From contig NZ_OZ034983.1 of the NCBI RefSeq assembly GCF_964030845.1, positions 1,116,001 through 1,180,000 of the forward strand: 64,000 nt of DNA, in the 5' to 3' direction. The DNA comes from Candidatus Fukatsuia endosymbiont of Tuberolachnus salignus. Its GTDB lineage: Bacteria; Pseudomonadota; Gammaproteobacteria; Enterobacterales; Enterobacteriaceae. Each line of letters opens with the position of its first letter. The first letter of the stretch is position 1. The notes under the pieces were generated by a model. That model was given only the letters and a program-made list of their open reading frames with translations, searched no databases and was not told the origin of the DNA. Both the position numbers and the translations under genes were made by a program. Below are positions 17,458 through 26,358 of the stretch, piece after piece.

Positions 17458-17731
17458 ATATGTAATTATTGTTAATGCAATCGCATGTTTGGTGACTGCG
17501 GGGCGCTTGTTCTCATATCAACGCCAAGGCGCCGCCTATCGCCCGTGGGCTGGATTTTATGCGTATATTCTGATTGTTGCCAGTGGATCTGTAACAATCC
17601 GCGTTCTAATGGGTGATTACACGACTGCTGACTGGTCAGAAACCTTAATCAACATCACAGTATGTATTGCTGTTGTCGCTGCGCGTGGAAATATCATGCG
17701 TTTAGCACGACCTGCAAAAGATAATCTGTAG
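17447..17731 (+). CDS. Putative phage holin (three-span type), second of pair
   Basis: A 94-residue protein starting MLSKYVIIVNAIACLVTAGR (ATG 17447, GAGGTGG upstream), overlapping the previous gene by 11 bases. Three hydrophobic stretches (KYVIIVNAIACLVTAGRLF, GFYAYILIVASGSVTIRVLM, ETLINITVCIAVVAARG) and an RLFSYQRQGAAYRPWAG loop match the putative 3TM holin family of enterobacterial prophages. It is probably a leftover lysis cassette whose other genes are gone. Confidence 0.65.
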   Translation: MLSKYVIIVNAIACLVTAGRLFSYQRQGAAYRPWAGFYAYILIVASGSVTIRVLMGDYTTADWSETLINITVCIAVVAARGNIMRLARPAKDNL

Positions 17732-18053
17732 TTACGTTACATTAACATCAATAAACCAGTTTCCTAATAGCCCTCCATCATATTTTCAATCGGCTAGAAG
17801 AAAATAATAAAGTCGAAAGAGGGCGCAGAGATGAAAGAAATAGAAATGACCAATGCAGATCGCTTGTTACTATATATCATATTCTAATGTTGCGCTTTCA
17901 TCACTAATTGTTATGGTGACCGTTGAGTCAATGATAAGAAAGCGCATATCTGAAATATGTCCATTAGGAAAAAAATCTTAGAAATTGTATATTTCTTTAC
18001 ATTTTCTGCAATAACTTCATAAGCTCTTTAGTTATATTGTGATTTACCTCCAC
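17732..18053. other. Decayed spacer with a yfbU remnant
   Basis: Apart from the yfbU-like start at 17831-17887, this stretch is AT-rich and carries no gene I can support. Confidence 0.35.
17831..17887 (+). pseudogene. yfbU: Possible N-terminal remnant of yfbU
   Basis: ATG at 17831 gives MKEIEMTNADRLLLYII then a stop. IEMTNADRLLL closely resembles the first residues of YfbU (MEMTNAQRLIL). Nothing recognisable follows. The match is short, so this is tentative. Confidence 0.4.
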
Positions 18054-18593
18054 CTATATTTTCATCCCACCGAAAACAATACCTCGTATTTTACTTAACG
18101 CACCAGAAAATTCTAATCTTTGCATGTATCGGTCTATCTTGTAATAGAAATCCTCTCCGACCTCTTCTATAAATAGAATGGCATCTTTATAAGAAAAATT
18201 GTATTTTGTTCCAACGAGCGCTGCTACTACAGTTAAATTCCCCCAATCAATTTTCCCTTATATTCGCCTGTTTGGTTGAGTGAATTATTATCAATTGAAT
18301 AATTAATTTTTTTTCGGCCAATATTTTAAAAATATTTTCATAAGATATCGGAGTTGATTCAGGCACTCTGATAATATCTTGTCCATGTATGTTCCAGCAT
18401 AAGAATAGTAGTGATTATATTTATCAAGGGTATTAGATCCAAGTTTAACAATATAGCCTTTGCCTTTAATCATATTAATTGCCATATTTAAAAATAAATA
18501 ATTTTCATCCTTTACCGCACCAGCAGGAGACAAAATTGCAATTTTACTACCTTCTTTTAAAGGCTTAGGCCAATTTGGATTATTTGATATCAT
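18054..18593 (-). pseudogene. LD-carboxypeptidase (S66 family) relic
   Basis: S66 peptidases trim the tetrapeptide of recycled murein or cleave microcin-like substrates. The N-terminal part (PLKEGSKIAILSPAGAV, YSYAGTYMDKI) is in one frame from about 18593. The middle, including the catalytic serine region, is missing. The C-terminal part (GKLIGGNLTVVAALVGTKYN, DAILFIEEVGEDFYYKIDRY, LSKIRGIVFGGMK) follows in another frame and ends near 18054. The order is right for one gene that lost its core by deletion and frameshift. The start overlaps the end of the acyl-CoA ligase fragment. Confidence 0.7.
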
Positions 18594-18848
18594 TGTATTG
18601 CCGCATTTCAATCATTTGTTTTCGCATCATAAATTTTTGCACTTTTCCTGTAACGGTCATTGGCATTTTATCGACAAAACGTACGATTTTTGGAATTTTG
18701 TAGCTGGCGATCTTTTCTTGGCAGAACATAATAATCTCCTCTGCGGTCGCTTGTTCACCCAAGCGTAACACCACCCATGCACAGACCGCTTCACCATATT
18801 TTTTATCGGGTATACCAAAAACCTGTGCTAACTCAATTTTGGGGTGCC
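18580..18848 (-). pseudogene. C-terminal fragment of an acyl-CoA/AMP-forming ligase
   Basis: Reads HPKIELAQVFGIPDKKYGEA, ASYKIPKIVRFVDKMPMT and TGKVQKFMMRKQM, the C-terminal AMP-binding domain of a fatty-acyl-CoA synthetase-like ligase including the catalytic lysine region TGKVQK. The N-terminal 400 or so residues are absent: the fragment starts exactly where the group II intron ends, and beyond the intron lies the ssb 3' end, not the rest of the ligase. Confidence 0.75.
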
Positions 18849-20822
18849 GTAGAGTAGGTCTCTGGTTTGACATCATCTCCCCAGCGACCTCTCGTCAAAC
18901 CGTGCTTGCAGTTTTCCCGCACACGGCTTTCCGACTGTCTTCTTTCCACAGCGTTACGACGGCACAGGTCGGGCATACCGACTCCCTTCATCTCCGGTTA
19001 CGGACAGGCTGTACAGCTTAAACAGCCCGTGGTAATCGTAGAACCAGGACGGCGGGTGGTCCCTCCACCCCTTACCCCGTTTCTTGTGCTTCTTCCGCAA
19101 CATGATGCAGAGTGTCCATATCGTGTAATTCGCTATGCTCAAGAAATGCTTCCTTGAATTACCTGTCTTGAAGTAATTCCCCCATCCGCGAAGAATCGGG
19201 TTTACCTTTTCTTTCACCAATGTGGGCCAATCCCAGTGCTGCCCTTTTCGGACAACATCACGGATTTTCTGCTTAACAGACTTCATAGCCTTGGGAGTCG
19301 GATAGTAAAAGGTCTTCAACTCGCCCGTCACTTTCGATGGTTGAACTGCGAACCTGTGACCTAGAAAGTCAAACGGCTCTTTCATGGCATTAACTATCCG
19401 CGTTTTCTTGGCATTAAGCGTCAACCCAAGTCGGTCTAAGACTTTCTTGGCCTGATCCAGATAAAACTCCGGGCGCTTGCTGCACAAAATCACAAAATCG
19501 TCGGCATATCGCACGATATGAGCATCATGCGGACGTTTACCGAACGCCTTTTTCTCCCACGTCGAATCAAGCCAGTGCAGGTAGAGATTAGCGAGCAAGG
19601 GAGAAATTACTCCCCCTTGCGGCGTACCGGTCGTCTCCTTCCGGATTTTCATCTCTTCCATCGCTCCAGCTTTAAGCCACATCTCGATCAGCTTTACAAC
19701 CGAGCGATCAATGACTCTGGTTCGAACGGACAGCAGTAATTTATCGTGCGGAATTGTGTCAAAGTACGACTTCAAATCCGCATCTACCACCCAGTGGCAC
19801 TTAAAATTCAGCCACTTGTAGATTTCCCGCAATGCTTGTTGTGCATTCTTCCGAGGCCGGAAGCCATACGAGCAATCCTTGAAGGTAGCCTCAAAAAGAG
19901 GTTCGATAACAATTTTCACCGCTGCCTGAACAACACGATCTGCGATAACGGGAATGCCTAGAGGTCTTTGCGTTCCGTCAGCCTTGGGGATGTACACCCG
20001 TTTGACCGGCAGAGGCGTGTACCTCTTTTTCATGAGTTTTGTTTGGATTTCAGCCAAGAATGACCCAACTCCAACTTCCTTTTCAATGACTTCAAAAGTC
20101 TGCTGGTCGATGCCTGGGGCACCTTTGTTGGCTCGGACTTGCTTGTAGGCCATCCATAACACATCGATCTGACACACCTTGTCATACAGCACGCCGAATT
20201 TCCGTGTTGGATTCGTCTTGGCTGCTAGGTATAACTTTCGTTGCAGTACTCGCACTCTTTCTAGCGACGTGTTTTCAGCTTTCGCAATCACGTAATGCCT
20301 CCTACAAAAAATAGCATGACAGAAGCAGAGGCCCTTCTCTCCGACGAGGTTATGTTGTCCTCATCATCAACAGTACTATGGCCTCCTCCGACTCCTCTAT
20401 CCCGCGTCTATTCGAACTTCGGCGGTTACCTTATATCTTCAATTACGCGGTGGGTTAAACCACGACGGGTAGAGGTCTCGTTCGTTCCGCTCAGTTCTAT
20501 GCGCACATCCCATCCTCAATACCCCGAGTTCCCGTTCTAGCTTCAAGTGGTTAGTTAATCCACTAGAACTCGATGACCTTCGCCCCCATTCCAAAGGCTC
20601 GGCGGAACCACCCTACACCACACTCTCCCAGCATTGCCGTGTGGCTGACATTTACGAGGCTTGTTCAGGTTCACTTTCGTTACGGGCTGTGTGCTTGCGC
20701 GCGCCCACGGACTGGGTCAGGGGCAACGTTTATCCGGCGTTGCTTCCATGTTTCAGTCGCCTTCCACATGTACGCCATAGCTACGCAATCAAACTAACCA
20801 ATTATTGCAGCAGGACTCGCAC
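18849..20822 (-). mobile_element. Group II intron with reverse transcriptase
   Basis: About 1.97 kb on the minus strand. The proposed 5' end is GTGCGAG (complement at 20816-20822), fitting the GUGYG consensus. Domain I-like text (GTGAACCTGAACAAGC) follows, then the RT ORF. The domain V hairpin GAGCCGTGTGCGGGAAAACT with its GCAAGCACGGTTTG arm lies at about 18894-18930, and a domain VI-like stem ends in CTAC just before the ligase fragment. The two boundaries are read from consensus and could shift by a few bases. Flanking exons do not make one gene. Confidence 0.8.
18954..20291 (-). CDS. ltrA: Group II intron reverse transcriptase/maturase
   Basis: A 445-residue intron-encoded protein starting at GTG 20291 with a good TAGGAGG site. 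RT domains run from KGAPGIDQQTFE through RPLGIPVIADRVVQAAVKIV, YGFRPRKNAQQALREI, VVDADLKSYFDTIPHDKL, GTPQGGVISPLLANLYLHWL to the catalytic RYADDFVILC. The maturase (GIIM/X) domain includes FLGHRFAVQP and NPILRGWGNYF. No HNH endonuclease domain is visible after residue 400, so homing would rely on nicked or replicating DNA. It is undamaged. Confidence 0.92.
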   Translation of the reverse strand: MIAKAENTSLERVRVLQRKLYLAAKTNPTRKFGVLYDKVCQIDVLWMAYKQVRANKGAPGIDQQTFEVIEKEVGVGSFLAEIQTKLMKKRYTPLPVKRVYIPKADGTQRPLGIPVIADRVVQAAVKIVIEPLFEATFKDCSYGFRPRKNAQQALREIYKWLNFKCHWVVDADLKSYFDTIPHDKLLLSVRTRVIDRSVVKLIEMWLKAGAMEEMKIRKETTGTPQGGVISPLLANLYLHWLDSTWEKKAFGKRPHDAHIVRYADDFVILCSKRPEFYLDQAKKVLDRLGLTLNAKKTRIVNAMKEPFDFLGHRFAVQPSKVTGELKTFYYPTPKAMKSVKQKIRDVVRKGQHWDWPTLVKEKVNPILRGWGNYFKTGNSRKHFLSIANYTIWTLCIMLRKKHKKRGKGWRDHPPSWFYDYHGLFKLYSLSVTGDEGSRYARPVPS

Positions 20823-20853
20823 CTGCAAGAAACTGAGCAGCTTAGCGAACCGC

Positions 20854-21450
20854 TCAAAACGGGATATCATCGTCAAAAGCTTCTGCAGGCTCGCTGCTAT
20901 TGTTGGGCCGAACAGCCGGTCTTGATTGATCATGGCGTGGCGCAGGAGGGGCGTTAAAGGGTTTGCTGCTCGATGGCTGCTGAGGCGGATAACCTGGCGC
21001 ACCATCATGCACCGCACCACCCTGTAGTGGCATACCTGGTGGCATCATCGTGTTCGCCCCGTCTTGCAAGTTGCTAGCAGGTGTACCACCCGTTTGACGT
21101 CCACCACCACCTAGCATTTGCATTACGCCATTAATGCCAACGATAATTTCGGTAGTGTAACGATCTTGACCGGTTTGGTCTTGCCATTTGCGCGTTTGTA
21201 AAGCCCCTTCGATGTAGACTTGAGCACCTTTACGCAGATATTCACCTGCCACCTCTGCCAGTTTGTTAAACAACACGACACGATGCCATTCCGTTTTATC
21301 TTTCTGTTCACCGGTTTGTTTATCACGCCAGCTTTCTGACGTCGCTAAGGTGAGGTTGACCACGGCACTTCCGTTCGGCATGTAACGAACCTCGGGATCT
21401 TGCCCTAAATGTCCAACCAAAATTACTTTGTTTATGCCTCTACTGGCCAT
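20854..21450 (-). CDS. ssb: Single-stranded DNA-binding protein
   Basis: Tetrameric SSB that coats ssDNA in replication, repair and recombination. The 198-residue protein has the OB fold (MASRGINKVILVGHLGQDPE, SESWRDKQTGEQKDKTEWHR, LRKGAQVYIEGALQTRKWQD), a long Gly/Pro-rich linker and the C-terminal partner-binding tip DDDIPF. The linker is about 20 residues longer than in Escherichia (178). It is divergent from uvrA over about 220 bases; no good LexA box (CTGT-N8-ACAG) was found there. The stop codon lies about 30 bases from the group II intron. Confidence 0.96.
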   Translation of the reverse strand: MASRGINKVILVGHLGQDPEVRYMPNGSAVVNLTLATSESWRDKQTGEQKDKTEWHRVVLFNKLAEVAGEYLRKGAQVYIEGALQTRKWQDQTGQDRYTTEIIVGINGVMQMLGGGGRQTGGTPASNLQDGANTMMPPGMPLQGGAVHDGAPGYPPQQPSSSKPFNAPPAPRHDQSRPAVRPNNSSEPAEAFDDDIPF

Positions 21451-21672
21451 GTTGATTCTCCCGCTGCAGTATATTTTTTAGTATAAACGACTGAGTTTAA
21501 CATGCGATAGGCAGAACGACATAGCGGTTGATAACCGCAAAACGGCCCGCAATTTTCTTGCAATAGCCTGAATAAGTTGCACACTGATCTGGATGTCTAT
21601 TCAATTTTTTTGTGCCATAATCGTCCGCTTGGTACTAGTTGTATTTTTTTTCGACAACCGGAAAAGGGTGGC

Positions 21673-24504
21673 ATGGATAATATCGAAGTTCGGGGTGCTC
21701 GTACTCATAATCTTAAGAATATCAATTTGATTATTCCGCGAGATAAACTGATTGTTGTTACCGGCCTATCCGGTTCAGGCAAGTCTTCGTTGGCTTTTGA
21801 TACTTTGTATGCCGAAGGTCAACGTCGTTACGTTGAATCTCTTTCTGCCTATGCCCGTCAATTTTTATCGCTAATGGAAAAACCCGATGTCGATCATATA
21901 GAAGGGCTATCCCCCGCTATTTCTATCGAACAAAAATCGACCTCACATAACCCGCGTTCCACTGTCGGTACCATTACGGAAATTCATGATTATTTACGTT
22001 TGTTATTCGCTCGTATCGGCGAGCCGCGCTGCCCTGATCATGATTTACCTTTGGCCGCACAGACTGTGAGCCAGATGGTGGATAATGTTTTAAATCAGCC
22101 AGAAGGTTGTCGGCTGATGTTGTTAGCTCCGGTGGTAAAGGATCGTAAAGGTGAGCACAGTAAAACACTAGAAAATTTGGCAGTACAGGGTTATATCCGT
22201 GCGCGGATCAATGGTGAAGTCTGTGATTTGTCTGATCCGCCAAAACTGGAGCTGCAGAAGAAACACACCATTGAAGTGGTGGTTGACCGATTTAAAGCAC
22301 GGCAAGATTTATGTCAGCGCTTGGCCGAATCATTTGAAACGGCTTTAGAATTATCCAACGGTACCGTTGTCGTGGCTAATATGGATGATCTACATGCTGA
22401 GGAATTGCTTTTCTCTGCCAATTTTGCCTGTCCCACTTGTGGTTACAGCATGAGTGAGTTGGAACCTCGTTTATTTTCGTTTAATAATCCAGCGGGTGCT
22501 TGCCAGACTTGTGATGGACTGGGAATACAACAATTTTTTGATCCCAACAGAGTGGTACAAAATGCTGATTTGTCTTTGGCAGGTGGTGCTATTCGTGGTT
22601 GGGATCGCCGAAATTTTTATTATTTTCAAATGCTACGTTCGTTGGCTGATCATTATAAATTTAATATTGACGCGCCATTCCATTCGCTGAGTTCCAGGAT
22701 AAAAGAAGCAGTGTTGTATGGTTCGGGAAAAAAGGTCATTGAATTTAAATATATCAACGATCGCGGCGATATCAGAGTACAACATCATCCATTCGAAGGT
22801 GTGTTGCACAATATGGAACGCCGTTATAAAGAAACGGAATCCAGCGCGGTACGTGAGGAGTTGGCTAAATTTATCAGTAATCGTTTATGCAGTTGCTGCC
22901 GAGGTACAAGGTTACGTAAGGAAGCACGTCATGTTTTTATCGAAGAAAAAACGCTACCCGAGCTTTCTGCGTTGAGTATTGGTGAGGCATTAACGTTTTT
23001 CCAAAATATTAAATTAACGGGTCAGCAGGCACAGATAGCTGAAAAAATATTAAAAGAGATTGGCGATCGGCTGAAGTTTTTAGCTAACGTTGGTTTGAAT
23101 TATTTGTCACTTTGCCGTTCGGCCGATAGCTTGTCTGGTGGTGAAGCGCAGCGTATTCGGTTAGCTAGTCAGATTGGTGCCGGTTTGGTGGGTGTGATGT
23201 ATGTGCTAGATGAGCCTTCTATCGGTTTGCATCAACGAGATAATGCACGTCTGTTGGAAACATTAATCCATCTGCGCGATTTGGGTAATACCGTGATTGT
23301 AGTCGAACATGATGAGGATGCTATCCGTGCTGCTGATCACGTGATTGATATTGGCCCGGGAGCCGGTGTGCATGGTGGTGAAGTGGTGGCTGAAGGCACT
23401 GTTAGCGATATTATGCAGGTGCCGCGGTCGATAACCGGTCAGTTTCTTAGCGGCAAACGCCAGATCGTCATTCCGGAAAAGCGTGTACCTTATGATGCCG
23501 ACAAGGTATTGACGTTAATTGGTGCTAAAGGCAATAACCTGAAAAATGTTAATTTGACACTACCAGTAGGATTGTTCACTTGCATTACTGGTGTTTCTGG
23601 TTCCGGTAAATCAACGCTGATTAATGATACCCTCTATTGTATCGCTCAGCGTGAACTTAATGGTGCCACCACCGCCGAACCTGCATCTTACGAAGAAATT
23701 CAAGGGCTAGAACAGTTCGATAAAGTGATCGATATTGATCAAAGTCCGATTGGGCGTACACCGCGTTCTAATCCGGCGACCTATACGGGTATTTTTACTC
23801 CGGTACGTGAATTGTTCGCGGCTGTTCCTGAATCCCGTATGCGGGGTTATACCGTAGGACGTTTCAGCTTTAACGTGAAAGGGGGGCGTTGTGAAGCCTG
23901 TCAGGGCGATGGGGTGATTAAGGTTGAAATGCATTTTTTGCCAGATATTTATGTGACCTGTGATCAATGTCAAGGCAAGCGTTATAATCGTGAAACCTTG
24001 GAAGTGAAATATAAAAATAAAACTATTTACCAAGTGTTAAATATGACTATTGAAGAAGCCTATGTTTTCTTTGACGCTGTGCCTGCTTTAGCGCGTAAAC
24101 TTCAAACCTTGATTGATGTCGGATTGGCGTATATTCGCCTTGGTCAATCTGCGACCACCCTTTCTGGTGGTGAAGCACAACGGATAAAATTGGCACGTGA
24201 ACTTTCAAAGCGAGCTACCGGTCAGACATTGTATATTTTGGATGAACCCACTACGGGTTTGCATTTTGCTGATATTCAGCAATTGTTAACTGTATTGCAT
24301 AAGTTGCGAGATCAGAGCAATACCATTGTGGTCATTGAGCACAATTTGGATGTGATTAAAACGGCTGATTGGGTTGTCGATCTTGGCCTGGAAGGAGGAG
24401 ATGGGGGGGGAGAAATTCTGATCGTCGGTACGCCAGAAGAAGTAGCAAAATGCGTGAGATCGGATACCGCACGCTTTTTGAAACCGCTATTAGAGGGGCA
24501 GTAA
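21673..24504 (+). CDS. uvrA: UvrABC system protein A
   Basis: Damage-recognition ATPase of nucleotide excision repair. The start is MDNIEVRGARTHNLKNINL at ATG 21673, preceded by AAGGG; the longer ORF from 21577 is not supported. At 943 residues it matches the 940-residue family. It has two ABC halves with Walker A GLSGSGKSSL and GVSGSGKSTL, signature motifs LSGGEAQRIRLASQIG and LSGGEAQRIKLAREL, and DEPSIGLHQRDN and DEPTTGLHFADI. The zinc modules are CPTCGYS...CQTCDG and CEACQGDG...CDQCQGK; a CSCCRG also occurs. It ends 12 bases from the convergent dnaB. Confidence 0.97.
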   Translation: MDNIEVRGARTHNLKNINLIIPRDKLIVVTGLSGSGKSSLAFDTLYAEGQRRYVESLSAYARQFLSLMEKPDVDHIEGLSPAISIEQKSTSHNPRSTVGTITEIHDYLRLLFARIGEPRCPDHDLPLAAQTVSQMVDNVLNQPEGCRLMLLAPVVKDRKGEHSKTLENLAVQGYIRARINGEVCDLSDPPKLELQKKHTIEVVVDRFKARQDLCQRLAESFETALELSNGTVVVANMDDLHAEELLFSANFACPTCGYSMSELEPRLFSFNNPAGACQTCDGLGIQQFFDPNRVVQNADLSLAGGAIRGWDRRNFYYFQMLRSLADHYKFNIDAPFHSLSSRIKEAVLYGSGKKVIEFKYINDRGDIRVQHHPFEGVLHNMERRYKETESSAVREELAKFISNRLCSCCRGTRLRKEARHVFIEEKTLPELSALSIGEALTFFQNIKLTGQQAQIAEKILKEIGDRLKFLANVGLNYLSLCRSADSLSGGEAQRIRLASQIGAGLVGVMYVLDEPSIGLHQRDNARLLETLIHLRDLGNTVIVVEHDEDAIRAADHVIDIGPGAGVHGGEVVAEGTVSDIMQVPRSITGQFLSGKRQIVIPEKRVPYDADKVLTLIGAKGNNLKNVNLTLPVGLFTCITGVSGSGKSTLINDTLYCIAQRELNGATTAEPASYEEIQGLEQFDKVIDIDQSPIGRTPRSNPATYTGIFTPVRELFAAVPESRMRGYTVGRFSFNVKGGRCEACQGDGVIKVEMHFLPDIYVTCDQCQGKRYNRETLEVKYKNKTIYQVLNMTIEEAYVFFDAVPALARKLQTLIDVGLAYIRLGQSATTLSGGEAQRIKLARELSKRATGQTLYILDEPTTGLHFADIQQLLTVLHKLRDQSNTIVVIEHNLDVIKTADWVVDLGLEGGDGGGEILIVGTPEEVAKCVRSDTARFLKPLLEGQ

Positions 24505-24516
24505 CCCGATTTTGGG

Positions 24517-25923
24517 TTATCCGTCCTGATATTGTGGAGCAGCATAATTGTCGAAGCGTGACCAACGGCCATTAAATGTCAGGCGTACCGAACCAATCGG
24601 CCCATTACGGTGTTTACCTAGAATAATTTCTGCAATCCCCTTCATTTCACTGTTCTCGTGATAGACCTCATCGCGGTAAATAAACATGATCAGATCAGCA
24701 TCTTGCTCAATCGAACCGGATTCACGTAAATCCGAGTTTATCGGACGTTTATCCGAGCGTTGTTCTAAGCCTCGATTTAGTTGAGATAACGCCACTACCG
24801 GCACCTGTAATTCTTTTGCCAAGGCTTTCAATGAACGGGAGATTTCTGCAATTTCCAAGGTGCGGTTATCTATTAATGCCGGTACGCGCATTAATTGCAA
24901 ATAATCAATCATAATAAGACTCAACCCACCGTGTTCACGGAAGACCCGTCTGGCACGTGAGCGTACTTCAGTGGGTGTCAGACCAGAAGAGTCATCGATG
25001 TACATGTTGCGTTTTTCTAACAATATTCCCATCGTGCTGGAGATTCGCGCCCAGTCTTCATCGTTCAATTGACCGGTACGAATGCGGGTCTGATCGACAC
25101 GAGAAAGCGACGACAGCATACGCATCATAATTTGGTCCGCAGGCATTTCCAGGCTGAAAATCAGTACTGGTTTATCTTGGGTTAGCGCTGCGTTTTCACA
25201 CAGATTCATGGCGAAGGTGGTTTTGCCCATTGAAGGACGTGCGGCGATAATAATCAGATCTGATTTTTGCAACCCCGCCGTTTTCTTATCGAGATCTTGG
25301 TAACCGGTGGTAACGCCGGTGACGTCATCATTAGGTCGACGGTGAAGTTCTTCAATACGGGCAATAGTATCTTCCAAAATCCTGTCGATACTTTTCGGTC
25401 CTTCATTTTTATTAACGTGATTTTCGGCAATTTTAAAAACCCGAGATTCAGCGAAATCTAGTAGGTCTTCGCTGCTGCGTCCTTGGGGATCATAGCCTGC
25501 GTCAGCAATTTCATTTGCCACTGAGATCATTTCGCGTACTATTGCACGTTCACGCACGATATCGGCATAGGCACTGATATTCGCGACACTAGGTGTGTTT
25601 TTAGACAGCTCAGCCAAATAGGCAAAACCTCCTACAGCCTCGAGATCTCCTTTTTGCTCTAAAGAAGTAAACAAGGTTATTAGGTCAATCGGTTTGCCCA
25701 TTTCCAGCAAACGTTGCATTTCAGTAAAAATGTGGCGATGCGGCCGACTGAAAAAATCATTACTGGTTACATGTTCAGAGACATGGTCCCAACGTTCGTT
25801 ATCCAACATCAAGCCCCCCAACACGCATTGCTCTGCTTCTAGCGAATACGGTGGCAGTTTCAACCCTTCTACCTGGTGGTCTCTTGGCGCTACTAGATTG
25901 TTAGTGAATTTTTTTCCGGCCAT
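24517..25923 (-). CDS. dnaB: Replicative DNA helicase
   Basis: Hexameric helicase that unwinds the fork and recruits primase. The 468 residues (Escherichia 471) comprise an N-terminal domain (PPYSLEAEQCVLGGLMLD), a linker helix (SIDRILEDTIARIEELHRR) and the RecA-like motor with ARPSMGKTTFAMNLCENA (Walker A), SLEMPADQIMMRML, MIDYLQLM (Walker B), LSQLNRGLEQR and an SDLRESGSIEQDAD arginine-finger region. No sign of decay. Its usual neighbours alr and tyrB are not upstream; a family A repeat and brnQ are. Confidence 0.97.
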   Translation of the reverse strand: MAGKKFTNNLVAPRDHQVEGLKLPPYSLEAEQCVLGGLMLDNERWDHVSEHVTSNDFFSRPHRHIFTEMQRLLEMGKPIDLITLFTSLEQKGDLEAVGGFAYLAELSKNTPSVANISAYADIVRERAIVREMISVANEIADAGYDPQGRSSEDLLDFAESRVFKIAENHVNKNEGPKSIDRILEDTIARIEELHRRPNDDVTGVTTGYQDLDKKTAGLQKSDLIIIAARPSMGKTTFAMNLCENAALTQDKPVLIFSLEMPADQIMMRMLSSLSRVDQTRIRTGQLNDEDWARISSTMGILLEKRNMYIDDSSGLTPTEVRSRARRVFREHGGLSLIMIDYLQLMRVPALIDNRTLEIAEISRSLKALAKELQVPVVALSQLNRGLEQRSDKRPINSDLRESGSIEQDADLIMFIYRDEVYHENSEMKGIAEIILGKHRNGPIGSVRLTFNGRWSRFDNYAAPQYQDG

Positions 25924-25992
25924 AACACGTGCTTTTTACCTGTAACGAGAAAATATAGCGACTGAGTATACGTGATGATGTCCAGTGAGTAA

Positions 25993-26118
25993 TAAACTTC
26001 TTACAAAACCTACTACGTGCTGCAAATTCTACATTACCTGGTGCCCGCTCCCCTCATGTGCGCTACGCTCCATACCCCTTGATTTCGCATAACGAACGAC
26101 GGTTTTGCAAAAAGTCTA
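25993..26118. repeat. Repeat family A, complete copy upstream of brnQ
   Basis: Left end TAAACTTCTTACAAAACC (25993-26010), right end GGTTTTGCAAAAAGTCTA (26101-26118), 126 bp overall with inner block TACTACGTGCTGCAAATTCT. The termini are inverted complements with three mismatches. It lies in the dnaB-brnQ intergenic gap, about 240 bp before brnQ. The rest of that gap (26119-26358) is AT-rich with no clear gene. Confidence 0.8.
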
Positions 26119-26358
26119 ATTGTTATAGATACAGAATAATTTTCAGCACGTACCCTAAAAAATTATCATGTATATTTGCTGCTCACTAGTGTGTTTGACT
26201 GTTATTTTATTTTATCTAAGAGAATAATTCTGCTTTTATCATACTGGCTTGCCTTTCTGCACGATAAAAGTTTATCTTAGCCTCCATCGTTGGCTTATCA
26301 TTTTAATAGAACCGAAAAATCAACAATTTTTTTTTGAACATTTAACTGGGCAATAATT

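Noticed and set aside
15424..18849. Genomic island integrated at tRNA-Asn
   Set aside because: No integrase gene or direct repeat of the tRNA 3' end was found; the region reads as IS and gene debris.
20800..20825. T-arm-like GCAGGTGCGAGTCCTGC suggesting a tRNA fragment
   Set aside because: No anticodon or D-arm can be built around it; GTGCGAG fits better as the 5' end of the group II intron.
21451..21672. LexA (SOS) box expected between ssb and uvrA
   Set aside because: No CTGT-N8-ACAG match was found; the nearest candidate lacks both half-sites.
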